Part shown: piece by piece, positions 1-8,818 of the stretch
Layout of the letters: each line of letters starts with the position of its first letter
Position numbering within the stretch: position 1 is the first letter of the stretch
Origin: Bacteroidetes bacterium SCGC AAA795-G10
Lineage (GTDB): Bacteria > Bacteroidota > Bacteroidia > Flavobacteriales > Flavobacteriaceae
Assembly (NCBI GenBank): GCA_003130815.1
Contig: QFDA01000005.1
Location: 35,342 to 99,341, forward strand
DNA: 64,000 nucleotides
Reading direction: 5' to 3'
The notes under the pieces: generated by a model
The model's input: only the letters and a program-made list of their open reading frames with translations
Database searches by the model: none
Told to the model about the DNA's origin: nothing
Made by a program: the position numbers and the translations under genes

Positions 1-1370
1 AGAATCATATAGAGCTTATTATCCTTCATTATTATTGTTGGTGTCATAGAGCTCAGCATTCTTTTTTCTGGTTTTATTGAATTTTCTTCGCTACCAATCA
101 AGCCAAACATATTTGCAAATCCTGGCTTAATACTAAAATCGTCCATTTCATTGTTAAGAAAATATCCCCCATCTTCAACAAATACCTTTGATCCATAACT
201 CCCATTCAGAGTAGTTGTAACAGCAATTGCATTTCCTTCTTGGTCTAATATTGAGTAATGAGTAGTTTCCTCACCCTCTGTCCAAGGAATTTTACCAGCT
301 TGAATATCTTTTGATTGAGAAGCTAGATCAAAGCTAAATGAATTCATCCTATTATTTAAGTACTTATTGCTAATTAGTTGATTATAAGGTACTTTACTAA
401 AATCAGGATCTCCTAAATACTTGCTTCTATCTGAATATGATCTACGTTCAGCTTCAACTATGAGTTGTATTGCCTTCTCAGAATTATGATCATACTGACT
501 TATATTATATGGCTCAATCATTTTAAGCATTTGGCCAAGACAAACTCCACCACTTGATGGTGGGCCCATTGAGTATATATTTAAGTTTTTATATTTGAAA
601 TTTAAAGGCTTTCTCCAAACAGGCTTATATTTAATTAAATCTTCGTGAGTAATTATTCCTCCAGCTTGACGAACTCTATTAACTAATGATTCAGCTACAG
701 GACCCTCATAAAACCCTTTAGCACCGTATTTAGAGATACGTTTAAGGGTTTCAGCTAAAGCTATGTTTTTTACTGTATCACCAGCTTTAAAATCCTGAGC
801 ATAAAAAGTGTTTTCACCATTAATTCTGATAAAATCATCTTTTTTATTTCTAAAGCTTCGTTCCTGTTTTTCGGTAACTATATACCCGTTAATAGCAAGA
901 TCAATAGCGGGCTTAACAAGATCTTCCCAGGGCAAAGTGCCAAATTTGCTATGAATTTCAGCTAAACCTGCGACTGTTCCTGGAACACCTACTGCCAGTC
1001 CACCCAATGTACTTTTTTCAGGAATAACGTCTCCATTTTCATCCAAATACATTTTCTCATATGCATTTAGTGGAGCCTTCTCACGATAATCCAAACTACC
1101 AACTTCACCGGAGGCTGTTCTGTATACTAAAAATCCACCTCCAGAAATATTTCCTGCATTTGGAAAGCAAACGGTAAGAGCTAAATCGGTTGCTATCATA
1201 GCGTCAAATGCAGATCCCCCTTTATTTAGTATTGTTATTCCTATATCTGAAGCCTCTTTGCGTGCACTCACAACAGCAGCTTTAATATCTTTAGTCTTGT
1301 TACAACCGCTAAGAAGAAAAGATAGGCTTAATGTTATATATGTGAACTTTGTTAATAGTCTAACTATCAT
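1..1370 (-). CDS. ggt: Gamma-glutamyltransferase (C-terminus beyond window edge)
   Basis: Gamma-glutamyltranspeptidase, which hydrolyses or transfers the gamma-glutamyl group of glutathione and similar peptides in the periplasm. The frame is open from ATG at 1370 to base 1, so only about 456 residues are seen and the end of the small subunit is missing. The N-terminus has a lipobox (FLLSGC), so it is probably a lipoprotein. The autoprocessing site reads EGEETTHYS, with the nucleophilic Thr near residue 369 (codon at 264-266), followed by the small-subunit motif LNNEMDDFS. PSSGG and the FPNAGNISGGGF region also fit the family. Its ATG overlaps the stop of the upstream acpH-like gene (ATGA), so the two are translationally coupled. 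Confidence 0.93.
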   Translation of the reverse strand, partial: MIVRLLTKFTYITLSLSFLLSGCNKTKDIKAAVVSARKEASDIGITILNKGGSAFDAMIATDLALTVCFPNAGNISGGGFLVYRTASGEVGSLDYREKAPLNAYEKMYLDENGDVIPEKSTLGGLAVGVPGTVAGLAEIHSKFGTLPWEDLVKPAIDLAINGYIVTEKQERSFRNKKDDFIRINGENTFYAQDFKAGDTVKNIALAETLKRISKYGAKGFYEGPVAESLVNRVRQAGGIITHEDLIKYKPVWRKPLNFKYKNLNIYSMGPPSSGGVCLGQMLKMIEPYNISQYDHNSEKAIQLIVEAERRSYSDRSKYLGDPDFSKVPYNQLISNKYLNNRMNSFSFDLASQSKDIQAGKIPWTEGEETTHYSILDQEGNAIAVTTTLNGSYGSKVFVEDGGYFLNNEMDDFSIKPGFANMFGLIGSEENSIKPEKRMLSSMTPTIIMKDNKLYMI

Positions 1371-1951
1371 AAATCTTTTAATTTATTTTTTGAAAAAAAA
1401 GTTACATCCTCCATAAAATGGAAAAAATGGCTTTCAAAATAGGTATATTTTTCAATTAAATCATAAGTTGAAGCTGCTAATTTAGAAGGGAATTTTGTCC
1501 TTCCTTCCATTTGTTTTAAAATAACTTTAAAATCTTTAAGATTTGAATATTTTTCTAGCCATTTTTGATTAATCAAAGAACATATAAAGTATTGTACCTG
1601 ATCATTGAAATAGAAACACGATTTTTCAAGTTTTAAATAAAAACTATTTGAATAAATTTTTAAAGGTGTTTCATGAAAATTATCCCAATTAGCTGCTAAA
1701 AAATGATCAAAATACATGTCAATAATAACTCTACTGTAGTGTCTGTAATTTGGAAATAATTCACGAACACATTTTTTGTATGAGTTATGATTATCTGTAA
1801 ACTCATCAATTAATCTGTGTAAAACAATCCCACTTTTTATTTTATCGGGAAGTTCTGAAATTTTATTTCCCTTTATTTGATCAGCGACTAGATTGCCTAT
1901 AGCTAATTCTGTGTCTGGACCTGACAAATAAATGTGACCTAAAAAATTCAT
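1367..1951 (-). CDS. Acyl carrier protein phosphodiesterase-like protein (AcpH/DUF479)
   Basis: The 194-residue protein starts MNFLGHIYLS and carries GNLVADQIKG, GIVLHRLIDEFTD and DMYFDHFLAANW, the conserved blocks of the AcpH family. AcpH removes the 4'-phosphopantetheine arm from holo-ACP in Escherichia coli; many family members in other phyla are untested. The His and Asp residues in LHRLIDEFTDNH and FDHFLA are the likely metal ligands of the HD-like fold. It is probably cytoplasmic, with no signal peptide. It is the first gene of a two-gene unit with ggt and overlaps it by four bases. The family call is good; the exact substrate is an inference. Confidence 0.85.
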   Translation of the reverse strand: MNFLGHIYLSGPDTELAIGNLVADQIKGNKISELPDKIKSGIVLHRLIDEFTDNHNSYKKCVRELFPNYRHYSRVIIDMYFDHFLAANWDNFHETPLKIYSNSFYLKLEKSCFYFNDQVQYFICSLINQKWLEKYSNLKDFKVILKQMEGRTKFPSKLAASTYDLIEKYTYFESHFFHFMEDVTFFSKNKLKDL

Positions 1952-2058
1952 CCCGCTAAATTAATTCTTTTAATAACTTTTTTTTAAAGAATTTATAATT
2001 AGGTAAAATGATTTTCCATTATTGGATTGAATATTATAATAAAAACTTGTCAAGCAGC

Positions 2059-2066
2059 TAGATTTG
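2059..2066 (+). promoter_or_regulatory. Possible -7 promoter element of glmM
   Basis: TAGATTTG matches the Bacteroidota -7 consensus TAnnTTTG and lies about 43 bases before the glmM ATG at 2110. No TTG or TTTG is seen at the right distance upstream, so this is only a candidate. The rest of the 1952-2109 gap shows nothing else. Confidence 0.35.
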
Positions 2067-2109
2067 CTTATTATAATTTAAATTGCAAGGTTTTAATGTT
2101 TCAAATAAT

Positions 2110-3498
2110 ATGACCTTAATAAAATCAATTTCAGGAATTCGTGGAACGATAGGGGGTATACCTGGGGAAAATTTTACTCCATTAGATATTGTTCGATTTA
2201 CTTCAGCTTATGGAAAATGGATTAAAGAAAATAAATCAGGAGAGATAATGGTTTATACTGGAAGAGATTCAAGGATTTCTGGTTCTATGGCTCATTCATT
2301 GGTTAATAACACTCTTGTTGGAATTGGAATTAACGTTGTTGATTTAGGTGTTTCACCAACTCCTACCTTAGGAATAGCTGTAAACTCAGAAAAAGCTAGT
2401 GGAGGTATCATGCTATCTGCTAGTCATAATAAAAAGGAATGGAACGCATTAAAGCTATTTAATTCAAAGGGAGAATTCATAAATGAAGAAGATGGAATAA
2501 AAATTTTAAAATATGCTGATAATATCAATTTCAGTTACGCAAACGTTCATGAACTCGGAACAATTACATCCCGAGAAGATTATATTGAGAAACACATAAA
2601 CAAAATATTGAAATTAGAATCTGTGGACAAAGTTGGAATACAAAATTCTAAATTTAAAATAGTTGTCGATGGAATAAACTCAGTTGGTGGCGTAGCAATT
2701 CCAAAACTTCTTGACTCTTTGAATGTTGAAGTTGTTAAAATTAATTGTAATCCGAATGGTAATTTTGCTCACGATCCAGAGCCGCTAGCAGAAAATCTTA
2801 AAGAATTATGTGATGCTGTGTTAGAAAACAAGGCTGATCTTGGAATAGCTGTTGATCCAGATGTCGATCGTCTTGTATTTGTAGATGAAAAAGGGAAGCT
2901 GTTTAGCGAAGAATATACTCTAGTTGCTTGCGCTGATTATATACTATCTCAGCAAAAAGGTAAAACAGTTTCTAATCTTTCCTCTACACGTGCTCTTTCT
3001 GATGTTACTAAAAAATATGGAGAGTCATGTTTTTCGAGTGCAGTTGGTGAATTGAACGTTGTCAAGGAAATGAAAAAAGTTAGTGCTGTTATAGGAGGAG
3101 AAGGTAATGGTGGTGTAATATATCCTAAACTTCATTATGGAAGGGATGCAATGGTTGGTACAGCATTATTCTTGTCATTAGTCACAAGTAAACAAAAAAG
3201 TGTTTCTGAGATAAGATCATCTTATCCGAGTTATTTTATGAGTAAAAATAAAATATCGGCTAATGAAAATGTCAATTTGGACAGCATATTAGATCAATTA
3301 GCTAAAGAATACAGTAATGAGAGAATTTCACTAGTAGATGGCTTAAAAATAGATTTTCCAGAAATGTGGGTACATCTAAGAAAGTCAAATACTGAGCCTG
3401 TGATTAGAATATACACTGAAGCAACTACAAAGTCAGAAGCCAACAAATTATCGAATAAATTTATTTCAAAAATTAATCATCTCATTGAGAAAATTTAA
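2110..3498 (+). CDS. glmM: Phosphoglucosamine mutase
   Basis: Alpha-D-phosphohexomutase that interconverts glucosamine-6-phosphate and glucosamine-1-phosphate for UDP-GlcNAc, and so for peptidoglycan and lipid A. The four family motifs are present: catalytic Ser in LSASHN (Ser105 from this start), the Mg-binding DPDVDR loop, the sugar-binding GGEGNGG loop and the phosphate-binding RKSNTEP loop near the C-terminus. Length is 462 residues. A TTG at 2083 would add nine residues, but ATG 2110 gives MTLIKSISGIRGT, which matches usual family starts. Phosphomannomutase activity cannot be excluded from sequence alone. It converges on the lpxL-like gene, and their 3' ends overlap by 17 bases. Confidence 0.88.
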   Translation: MTLIKSISGIRGTIGGIPGENFTPLDIVRFTSAYGKWIKENKSGEIMVYTGRDSRISGSMAHSLVNNTLVGIGINVVDLGVSPTPTLGIAVNSEKASGGIMLSASHNKKEWNALKLFNSKGEFINEEDGIKILKYADNINFSYANVHELGTITSREDYIEKHINKILKLESVDKVGIQNSKFKIVVDGINSVGGVAIPKLLDSLNVEVVKINCNPNGNFAHDPEPLAENLKELCDAVLENKADLGIAVDPDVDRLVFVDEKGKLFSEEYTLVACADYILSQQKGKTVSNLSSTRALSDVTKKYGESCFSSAVGELNVVKEMKKVSAVIGGEGNGGVIYPKLHYGRDAMVGTALFLSLVTSKQKSVSEIRSSYPSYFMSKNKISANENVNLDSILDQLAKEYSNERISLVDGLKIDFPEMWVHLRKSNTEPVIRIYTEATTKSEANKLSNKFISKINHLIEKI

Positions 3499-4351
3499 AT
3501 CTTTTGTGAGTCCATAAATATTGAGTAGGATCCTCAAAAATTTGTTTTTCAAGCCATTTTGTATAAGTATTTGTTATCTCATTTTGCTTTGTCTTTATGG
3601 GAATTCTTGATAAAATTTTAAATTCAACATTATAATAACCTCTTTTTACTCTATTAATTTTTGAGTACACAACAGGTATATTTAAATCTCGAGAAAGACG
3701 TTCTGCACCAGTATATGCTGGTACTTTTTTGCCTAAAAAACTTATCCAATATGTAGAGCTTTTGGGTCTTGGAGATTGGTCACTAGCAAAACCATAAACT
3801 CCTAGTTCTTTTTTCAATTCTTTTGATTTTATGATTTCTACAGCTTTTTTTTGAGGTATCATTTCAGAGTTGTGAACCCTTCTTATTTTATTAATAAGTC
3901 TATCGAAGTAGGGGTTTCTTATTGGACGATAAATACCATAACCTCTGTGTTTTATATGATATCCTAATGACATCATCCATTCCCAAGAAGAATAATGACC
4001 ACAGAGTAAAAATACTGAACGGTTTTCTTTTTCAAATGATTTCAATACTTCAAGGTTTTGAACATTAAATCTTTCTAGCATTTCTGTTTTAGACATACCC
4101 ATAGATTTGATTATTTCCAAGAAAATATCACATAAATGTGAGTAGAATTTTTTTTCAATTTCTTTAATCTTAGATATATTAAGGTTGGGGAAAGCAGTTA
4201 TTAAATTTGATCTTACAATATTTCTTCTATACCTGATAATTCTGTAAATAAAAAAACAAACTACATCAGAAAATACATATAGAATATTAAACGGCATTCG
4301 GGATATTAGATATAAATATGGATAAACTATAATATAAGTTATTCGATCCAT
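3482..4351 (-). CDS. Lipid A biosynthesis acyltransferase (LpxL/HtrB-like)
   Basis: Member of the LpxL/HtrB lysophospholipid acyltransferase family, which adds a secondary acyl chain to lipid A at the inner membrane. The 289-residue protein has a hydrophobic N-terminal anchor (residues 5-40), the catalytic HX4E motif as GHYSSWEW (His119, Glu124), and the downstream blocks ASDQSPR and GAERLSRDL. The position of acylation cannot be predicted. The gene converges on glmM with a 17-base overlap. A TAATTTTG box at 4365-4372 on the minus strand could be its -7 element. Confidence 0.88.
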   Translation of the reverse strand: MDRITYIIVYPYLYLISRMPFNILYVFSDVVCFFIYRIIRYRRNIVRSNLITAFPNLNISKIKEIEKKFYSHLCDIFLEIIKSMGMSKTEMLERFNVQNLEVLKSFEKENRSVFLLCGHYSSWEWMMSLGYHIKHRGYGIYRPIRNPYFDRLINKIRRVHNSEMIPQKKAVEIIKSKELKKELGVYGFASDQSPRPKSSTYWISFLGKKVPAYTGAERLSRDLNIPVVYSKINRVKRGYYNVEFKILSRIPIKTKQNEITNTYTKWLEKQIFEDPTQYLWTHKRFKFSQ

Positions 4352-4364
4352 CTGAAGTTTATTT

Positions 4365-4372
4365 CAAAATTA
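4365..4372 (-). promoter_or_regulatory. Possible -7 element of the lpxL-like gene
   Basis: Read on the minus strand the bases are TAATTTTG, an exact TAnnTTTG match, ending 13 bases before the ATG at 4351. No clear -33 TTG is found further upstream. The remainder of the 4373-4498 gap, between divergent genes, is AT-rich without recognisable structure. Confidence 0.35.
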
Positions 4373-4498
4373 TGCTTTAAAATATTTACGGATAGTAAAA
4401 TTTTTCTAATGTAAAATTTTTTCAGAATTAAATTCCTCTTAAAAATTATTGAATATTGCTTTAGGTAATTTACTTTTATAAGATATACCTTATTTGAT

Positions 4499-5407
4499 AT
4501 GAGATTCTCTACTGATACTGTGATGACAAGAATTTTAGATGAACTTTTTAATATTTATGCTAAACGAGTTCCTGATGTGAAAAAAATTACAAATGCTATG
4601 ATAGAAAGAGGAATGGTTTCAAGCCAAAATGAAATAATTAACGATCACATAGCTTTTAGAACTATGGGTGTTCCAAATTTAGGTATATCGTCATTTGAAA
4701 AGATTTTTTTGGCAAACGGCTATAAACGTATGGATTTCTATCATTTTGCTATAAAAAAATTAGATGCTTATTGGTATTCTCCTCCTACAGAAGATCTTCC
4801 TCGAATTTTTATTAGTGAACTTAAAGTAGAAAAACTTTCACCAAAAGTTCAAAACATCATAAGGTTTTATACCGATTCTATTGTTCAAGATCCAGTCGAT
4901 ACATTAAATTTGGATGATTATAAAGCTGTTGCAAAATATTTTCAAACACCTCTTTGGGATCTTCCTTCCTTAAAAGATTATGAACAATTATTAAGTGAAA
5001 GTGAGTATGCAGCATGGGTCATATACAATAGATATTACTTAAATCATTATACAATAAGCGTACATGATCTTCCAAATCCTTATAATAAGCTAGAGTCATT
5101 TAACGAGTTTTTGAGCGATATAGGAATAAAACTGAATACATCAGGCGGAATAATAAAAACTAGCAAGGATCAATTGCTACGGCAAAGTAGTTCTGTAGCT
5201 AATACGGTAAGAGCAAATTTCACTAACGGAAATACAAAAAAAATTGCTGGTAGCTATGTTGAATTTGCTGAAAGAAGTCCATTACCGGAGTTTAGAAATT
5301 TAAAATCAAATAAATTAAAAAGAGAGCATCGCAGAGAAGGGTTCGAAACATCAAATGCTGATCGTATTTTTGAAAGCACATTCACTTCTCAAATAAAAAA
5401 TTCATAA
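4499..5407 (+). CDS. 2-oxoadipate dioxygenase/decarboxylase family (DUF1338, HglS-like)
   Basis: DUF1338 proteins include HglS, an Fe(II)-dependent enzyme converting 2-oxoadipate to D-2-hydroxyglutarate in lysine catabolism. The likely metal ligands are His50 in NDHIAFRT, His183 in LNHYTISVHDLP and Glu255 in GSYVEFAERSPLPE; Arg54 in IAFRT is the expected substrate-binding residue. Length is 302 residues, a short form of the family. Two bases separate it from the ALDH7 gene, whose family makes 2-aminoadipate from its semialdehyde, so the pair fits one lysine-degradation unit. The family call is firm; the reaction is inferred from characterised relatives and context. Confidence 0.85.
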   Translation: MRFSTDTVMTRILDELFNIYAKRVPDVKKITNAMIERGMVSSQNEIINDHIAFRTMGVPNLGISSFEKIFLANGYKRMDFYHFAIKKLDAYWYSPPTEDLPRIFISELKVEKLSPKVQNIIRFYTDSIVQDPVDTLNLDDYKAVAKYFQTPLWDLPSLKDYEQLLSESEYAAWVIYNRYYLNHYTISVHDLPNPYNKLESFNEFLSDIGIKLNTSGGIIKTSKDQLLRQSSSVANTVRANFTNGNTKKIAGSYVEFAERSPLPEFRNLKSNKLKREHRREGFETSNADRIFESTFTSQIKNS

Positions 5408-5409
5408 AT

Positions 5410-6942
5410 ATGGAGGTTAAACAAATACTTGAAAATCTGAGGATAAAATCTCTTCAGGGTGGTTGTAATGTTGGAGTTGAGTGGTTTGGATCAGGTGATG
5501 AAATTTGTTCTTTCAGTCCTGTTGACGGAAGTCTTCTTGGAAAATTAAAAACGACCTCTATTCAAGATTATGAAATAGTTATTGGAAAAGCAGAGAAAGC
5601 TTTTAAAAGTTTCAGGAAAATTCCTGCTCCTAAAAGGGGAGAACTTGTAAGACAATTTGGGAACAAGCTTCGTGAAAATAAAATAAGTCTAGGATATTTA
5701 GTTTCATGGGAAATGGGAAAATCCATTCAAGAAGGGTTGGGTGAAGTTCAGGAAATGATTGATATATGTGACTTTGCGATTGGACTTTCTAGACAGTTAT
5801 ATGGATTTACAATGACATCAGAAAGAGAATCACACCGATTATACGAACAATATCATCCTTTAGGTATAGTAGGTATTATTTCTGCATTTAACTTTCCAGT
5901 CGCAGTTTGGAGTTGGAATGTGGCCATAGCATGGGTATGTGGTAATGTATGTATTTGGAAACCTAGTGAAAAAACACCTCTTTGTAGTATTGCATGCCAA
6001 AACTTAATTATAGATGTTTTAAAAGAAAATAATATTGACGAAGGAGTCTCATGTGTAGTTAATGGTGGAGCTGAAGTAGGGAGCTGGATAGCAGATGACC
6101 AGCGTATATCACTTGTTTCAGCTACTGGATCTACAAAAATGGGAGTAAATGTATCAAAAAAAGTAGGCGCGCGACTTGGTAAAACCATATTAGAATTAGG
6201 CGGTAATAATGCAATTATAATAACACCTAATGCAGATTTAGATATTGCGATTCGTGCAAGTATTTTTGGGGCAGTTGGTACTTGTGGTCAACGTTGTACG
6301 TCAACAAGACGACTGATTGTCCATGAATCGATATTCATAAAATTCACAGAAAATTTGAAAAAATCCTATAAACAATTGAGAATTGGAAATCCAATTGATG
6401 AAAAAAATCACATTGGCCCTTTGATTGATGAAAATGCTGTCTCGATCTATTCTGATGCTTTAAAAAAAATTGAAAATCAAGGGGGTACTTGGTTAATCAA
6501 GGGAGGTGTATTGTCTGAAAATGATTACGGTAGTAAATGCTATGTTAAACCAGCAGTTGCAATTATTGATCGCGAGGCTAAAATAGTTCATAATGAAACA
6601 TTTGCACCTATTTTATATGTAATTAAATATAAAGGTGATATTGAAGAAGCAATCTCAATTCAGAACGAAGTTAAACAAGGGCTTTCATCATCGATAATGT
6701 CTCTTAATGTTAAGGAAACAGAAACATTTTTATCAAGTTGGGGAAGTGACTGTGGGATTGCAAATGTGAATATAGGAACTTCTGGTGCTGAGATAGGTGG
6801 TGCTTTCGGAGGCGAAAAAGATTCAGGAGGTGGTAGAGAAAGCGGTTCTGATGCTTGGAAGGCATATATGAGAAGACAAACTAACACCATAAATTTTTCC
6901 AATCAAGTCCCTTTAGCACAGGGTATTAACTTCAAAATATAA
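5410..6942 (+). CDS. Aldehyde dehydrogenase, ALDH7 family (2-aminoadipate semialdehyde dehydrogenase, antiquitin type)
   Basis: NAD-dependent oxidation of 2-aminoadipate 6-semialdehyde to 2-aminoadipate in lysine breakdown. The 510-residue protein has the ALDH active site: Glu262 in LELGGNN and catalytic Cys296 in GTCGQRCTSTRR, with FAPILYV further on. The end (GSDAWKAYMRRQTNTINFS, then PLAQGI) is the antiquitin signature that separates ALDH7 from other ALDHs. It lies two bases after the DUF1338 gene and eight bases before a rhomboid protease gene, probably in one operon. A housekeeping role against other aldehydes is possible. Confidence 0.9.
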   Translation: MEVKQILENLRIKSLQGGCNVGVEWFGSGDEICSFSPVDGSLLGKLKTTSIQDYEIVIGKAEKAFKSFRKIPAPKRGELVRQFGNKLRENKISLGYLVSWEMGKSIQEGLGEVQEMIDICDFAIGLSRQLYGFTMTSERESHRLYEQYHPLGIVGIISAFNFPVAVWSWNVAIAWVCGNVCIWKPSEKTPLCSIACQNLIIDVLKENNIDEGVSCVVNGGAEVGSWIADDQRISLVSATGSTKMGVNVSKKVGARLGKTILELGGNNAIIITPNADLDIAIRASIFGAVGTCGQRCTSTRRLIVHESIFIKFTENLKKSYKQLRIGNPIDEKNHIGPLIDENAVSIYSDALKKIENQGGTWLIKGGVLSENDYGSKCYVKPAVAIIDREAKIVHNETFAPILYVIKYKGDIEEAISIQNEVKQGLSSSIMSLNVKETETFLSSWGSDCGIANVNIGTSGAEIGGAFGGEKDSGGGRESGSDAWKAYMRRQTNTINFSNQVPLAQGINFKI

Positions 6943-6950
6943 ACAATTAA

Positions 6951-7604
6951 ATGCTCGAAACATTTCCACTAGTTGGAGCAATCATTTTAATTATAAATAT
7001 TTTATCCAGTATAGTAGGTTTTCGGAATAGAAGATTTTTTGAAAATTATAGCTTCGAAATTGATAAAATTCGAAAAGGAGAATATTATCGGTTGCTAACT
7101 TCAGGATTTCTTCATGTAAACACTACGCATCTAATATTTAATATGATTACACTATACTTTTTTGTCTCTTTTGTAACGTATTCTTTAGGTGGAATTTCAT
7201 TTCTAATACTATACTTCGCAAGTTTAATAATAGGAAATCTTTTAACTTTAATGATTCATTACAATCAGCCTAATTACAGTGCAGTAGGAGCTAGTGGAGC
7301 TGTAACAGGTGTTTTATTTAGTTCATTATTACTTTTCCCATCAATTGAATTAATGATTTTCTTTATACCTATACCAATTCCAGGATATATTTTTGGTATT
7401 GGATATATTTTATATACACTTTATGGAATAGGAGCACAAAACGATAATATCGGGCATTCTGCTCATTTCGGCGGAGCTATAGGAGGTGTAATTTTAACAT
7501 TGTTCTATGATTTTGAAGTTATATACAATTCAAAATTAATGTTAAGCATCTTGTGCGCTACCACACTTATTGCAGGCTTTTTACTTTACATTAAAAGAAA
7601 ATAG
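6951..7604 (+). CDS. Rhomboid family intramembrane serine protease
   Basis: 217-residue polytopic membrane protein with about six transmembrane segments. Rhomboid hallmarks are the HVNTTHLIFN block (His60 and Asn64), the catalytic Ser115 in GASGAVTG and the catalytic His172 in HSAHFGGAIGG. Rhomboids cut substrates within the membrane; the substrate here is unknown. It probably belongs to the transcription unit of the two lysine-catabolism genes, though no functional link is evident. It converges on the TlpA-like gene with only two bases between the stops. Confidence 0.92.
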   Translation: MLETFPLVGAIILIINILSSIVGFRNRRFFENYSFEIDKIRKGEYYRLLTSGFLHVNTTHLIFNMITLYFFVSFVTYSLGGISFLILYFASLIIGNLLTLMIHYNQPNYSAVGASGAVTGVLFSSLLLFPSIELMIFFIPIPIPGYIFGIGYILYTLYGIGAQNDNIGHSAHFGGAIGGVILTLFYDFEVIYNSKLMLSILCATTLIAGFLLYIKRK

Positions 7605-7606
7605 GG

Positions 7607-8725
7607 TTATATATTGGAAAGTAACTCTTCTATTTTTTTATACAGCGCTGCACCACGTAAATTTCTAGCTACGATTACTCCATTTTGATCTAGAACAAAT
7701 GTAGCAGGGATGGCAGAAACTTTGTATAATTTAGCGATTGGGTCATTCCAAAACATAAGATTTGATACATGGTCCCAAACCAAACCGTCATCTTCGATTG
7801 CTTTTAACCATTTATTTCTTTCTTTATCGAGAGAAACTCCAACTATATTTAAACCACGATCTTTATTTCTATGGTATAATTGAACTAAATTAGGATTTTC
7901 GATTCTACATGGTCGACACCAGCTTGCCCAAAAATCTATGATTGTCACTTTGGCTAAGCTATTTTCAAATACAAAAGGTTTACCACTAGGGCTATTACCA
8001 TCAAAGCGAGGGGCTATTTGCCCAACTTCTACAGAGTCTACACTTTGCTCAAGTTGATTTTTTACAGATTTACCAGATCTAGTATTTTTGATTCTTTCTT
8101 CAAGGGAATCAAAAAGATTTTTTGCTTCATCTATTGGAATAACTTTACTAGATATGAAACGTTCTAGGATTAAAATTGATAGCAGTGAATTTGGAGATGC
8201 TTTTAAAAAATCAAGTTCATATTCCTGAATTTGCTCACGTACCTCTTTATATTGTTCCTGAAGATCCTGAGCTAATAAACTATCTTTTAAGATCATTGCT
8301 TGTTGTAAATCATTGCCAATTCCATTTAATGATTCGATATATTTTTTGGTTTCTGACTTATATCGCATAAAATCATCATTTGAGGTAGTTCCTTTAGCTT
8401 TTGAAAGACCTAAACTATCTTTAAATAATGAAATATTTACAGTACCACGTTCAGCTATGAAAGGGAAGGTATTATTATCTCCTGCGATCTGGAGAAAGTA
8501 AAAATTAGGTTCAATTATCTCAGTTTCTAATTCAAATGATCCATTATTTGAAACAATTGTATCAAGTGTTACAGGTTGATTATTTAGATCAGCAACAATT
8601 AGATAAATACTGGTTTGGCTATCAATGTCAATTTCGCCTTTAATCCTTAAAGTATTAGAGTTATTAGTCTGACAAGAATTTAGTAATGTGAAAACAATAA
8701 TAAGTGAAAAAAAATATTTATTCAT
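7607..8725 (-). CDS. TlpA-type thiol-disulfide oxidoreductase lipoprotein (DUF4369 N-domain)
   Basis: Secreted lipoprotein of 372 residues. I chose the ATG at 8725 rather than one at 8797 because it begins a clean lipoprotein signal peptide (MNKYFFSLIIVFTLLNSC, Cys18). Residues about 25-115 form a beta-rich DUF4369-like region, then a helical part, then a thioredoxin fold with the active site FWASWCRPC (Cys270 and Cys273). Such proteins are common in Bacteroidota and probably reduce or exchange disulfides in the periplasm. The cis-Pro loop is visible as AIPATFVLD. It stands alone on the minus strand, divergent from dld. Confidence 0.88.
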   Translation of the reverse strand: MNKYFFSLIIVFTLLNSCQTNNSNTLRIKGEIDIDSQTSIYLIVADLNNQPVTLDTIVSNNGSFELETEIIEPNFYFLQIAGDNNTFPFIAERGTVNISLFKDSLGLSKAKGTTSNDDFMRYKSETKKYIESLNGIGNDLQQAMILKDSLLAQDLQEQYKEVREQIQEYELDFLKASPNSLLSILILERFISSKVIPIDEAKNLFDSLEERIKNTRSGKSVKNQLEQSVDSVEVGQIAPRFDGNSPSGKPFVFENSLAKVTIIDFWASWCRPCRIENPNLVQLYHRNKDRGLNIVGVSLDKERNKWLKAIEDDGLVWDHVSNLMFWNDPIAKLYKVSAIPATFVLDQNGVIVARNLRGAALYKKIEELLSNI

Positions 8726-8818
8726 GACAGCATTGATATTGGTAAAATTAATCAATTGATTGGAAATGGAAAACTTATCATTATTTTTACTCTTCAAGCA
8801 TGATTTATTTTTAAAAAG

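Noticed and set aside
1..1370. Reading ggt as truncated or broken
   Set aside because: The frame is open to the first base and includes the catalytic Thr; it only runs over the window edge.
5853..6902. Open frames on the minus strand within the ALDH7 gene
   Set aside because: They lie wholly inside a gene with strong motifs on the other strand, show no family features and have low-complexity composition; shadows of real coding.
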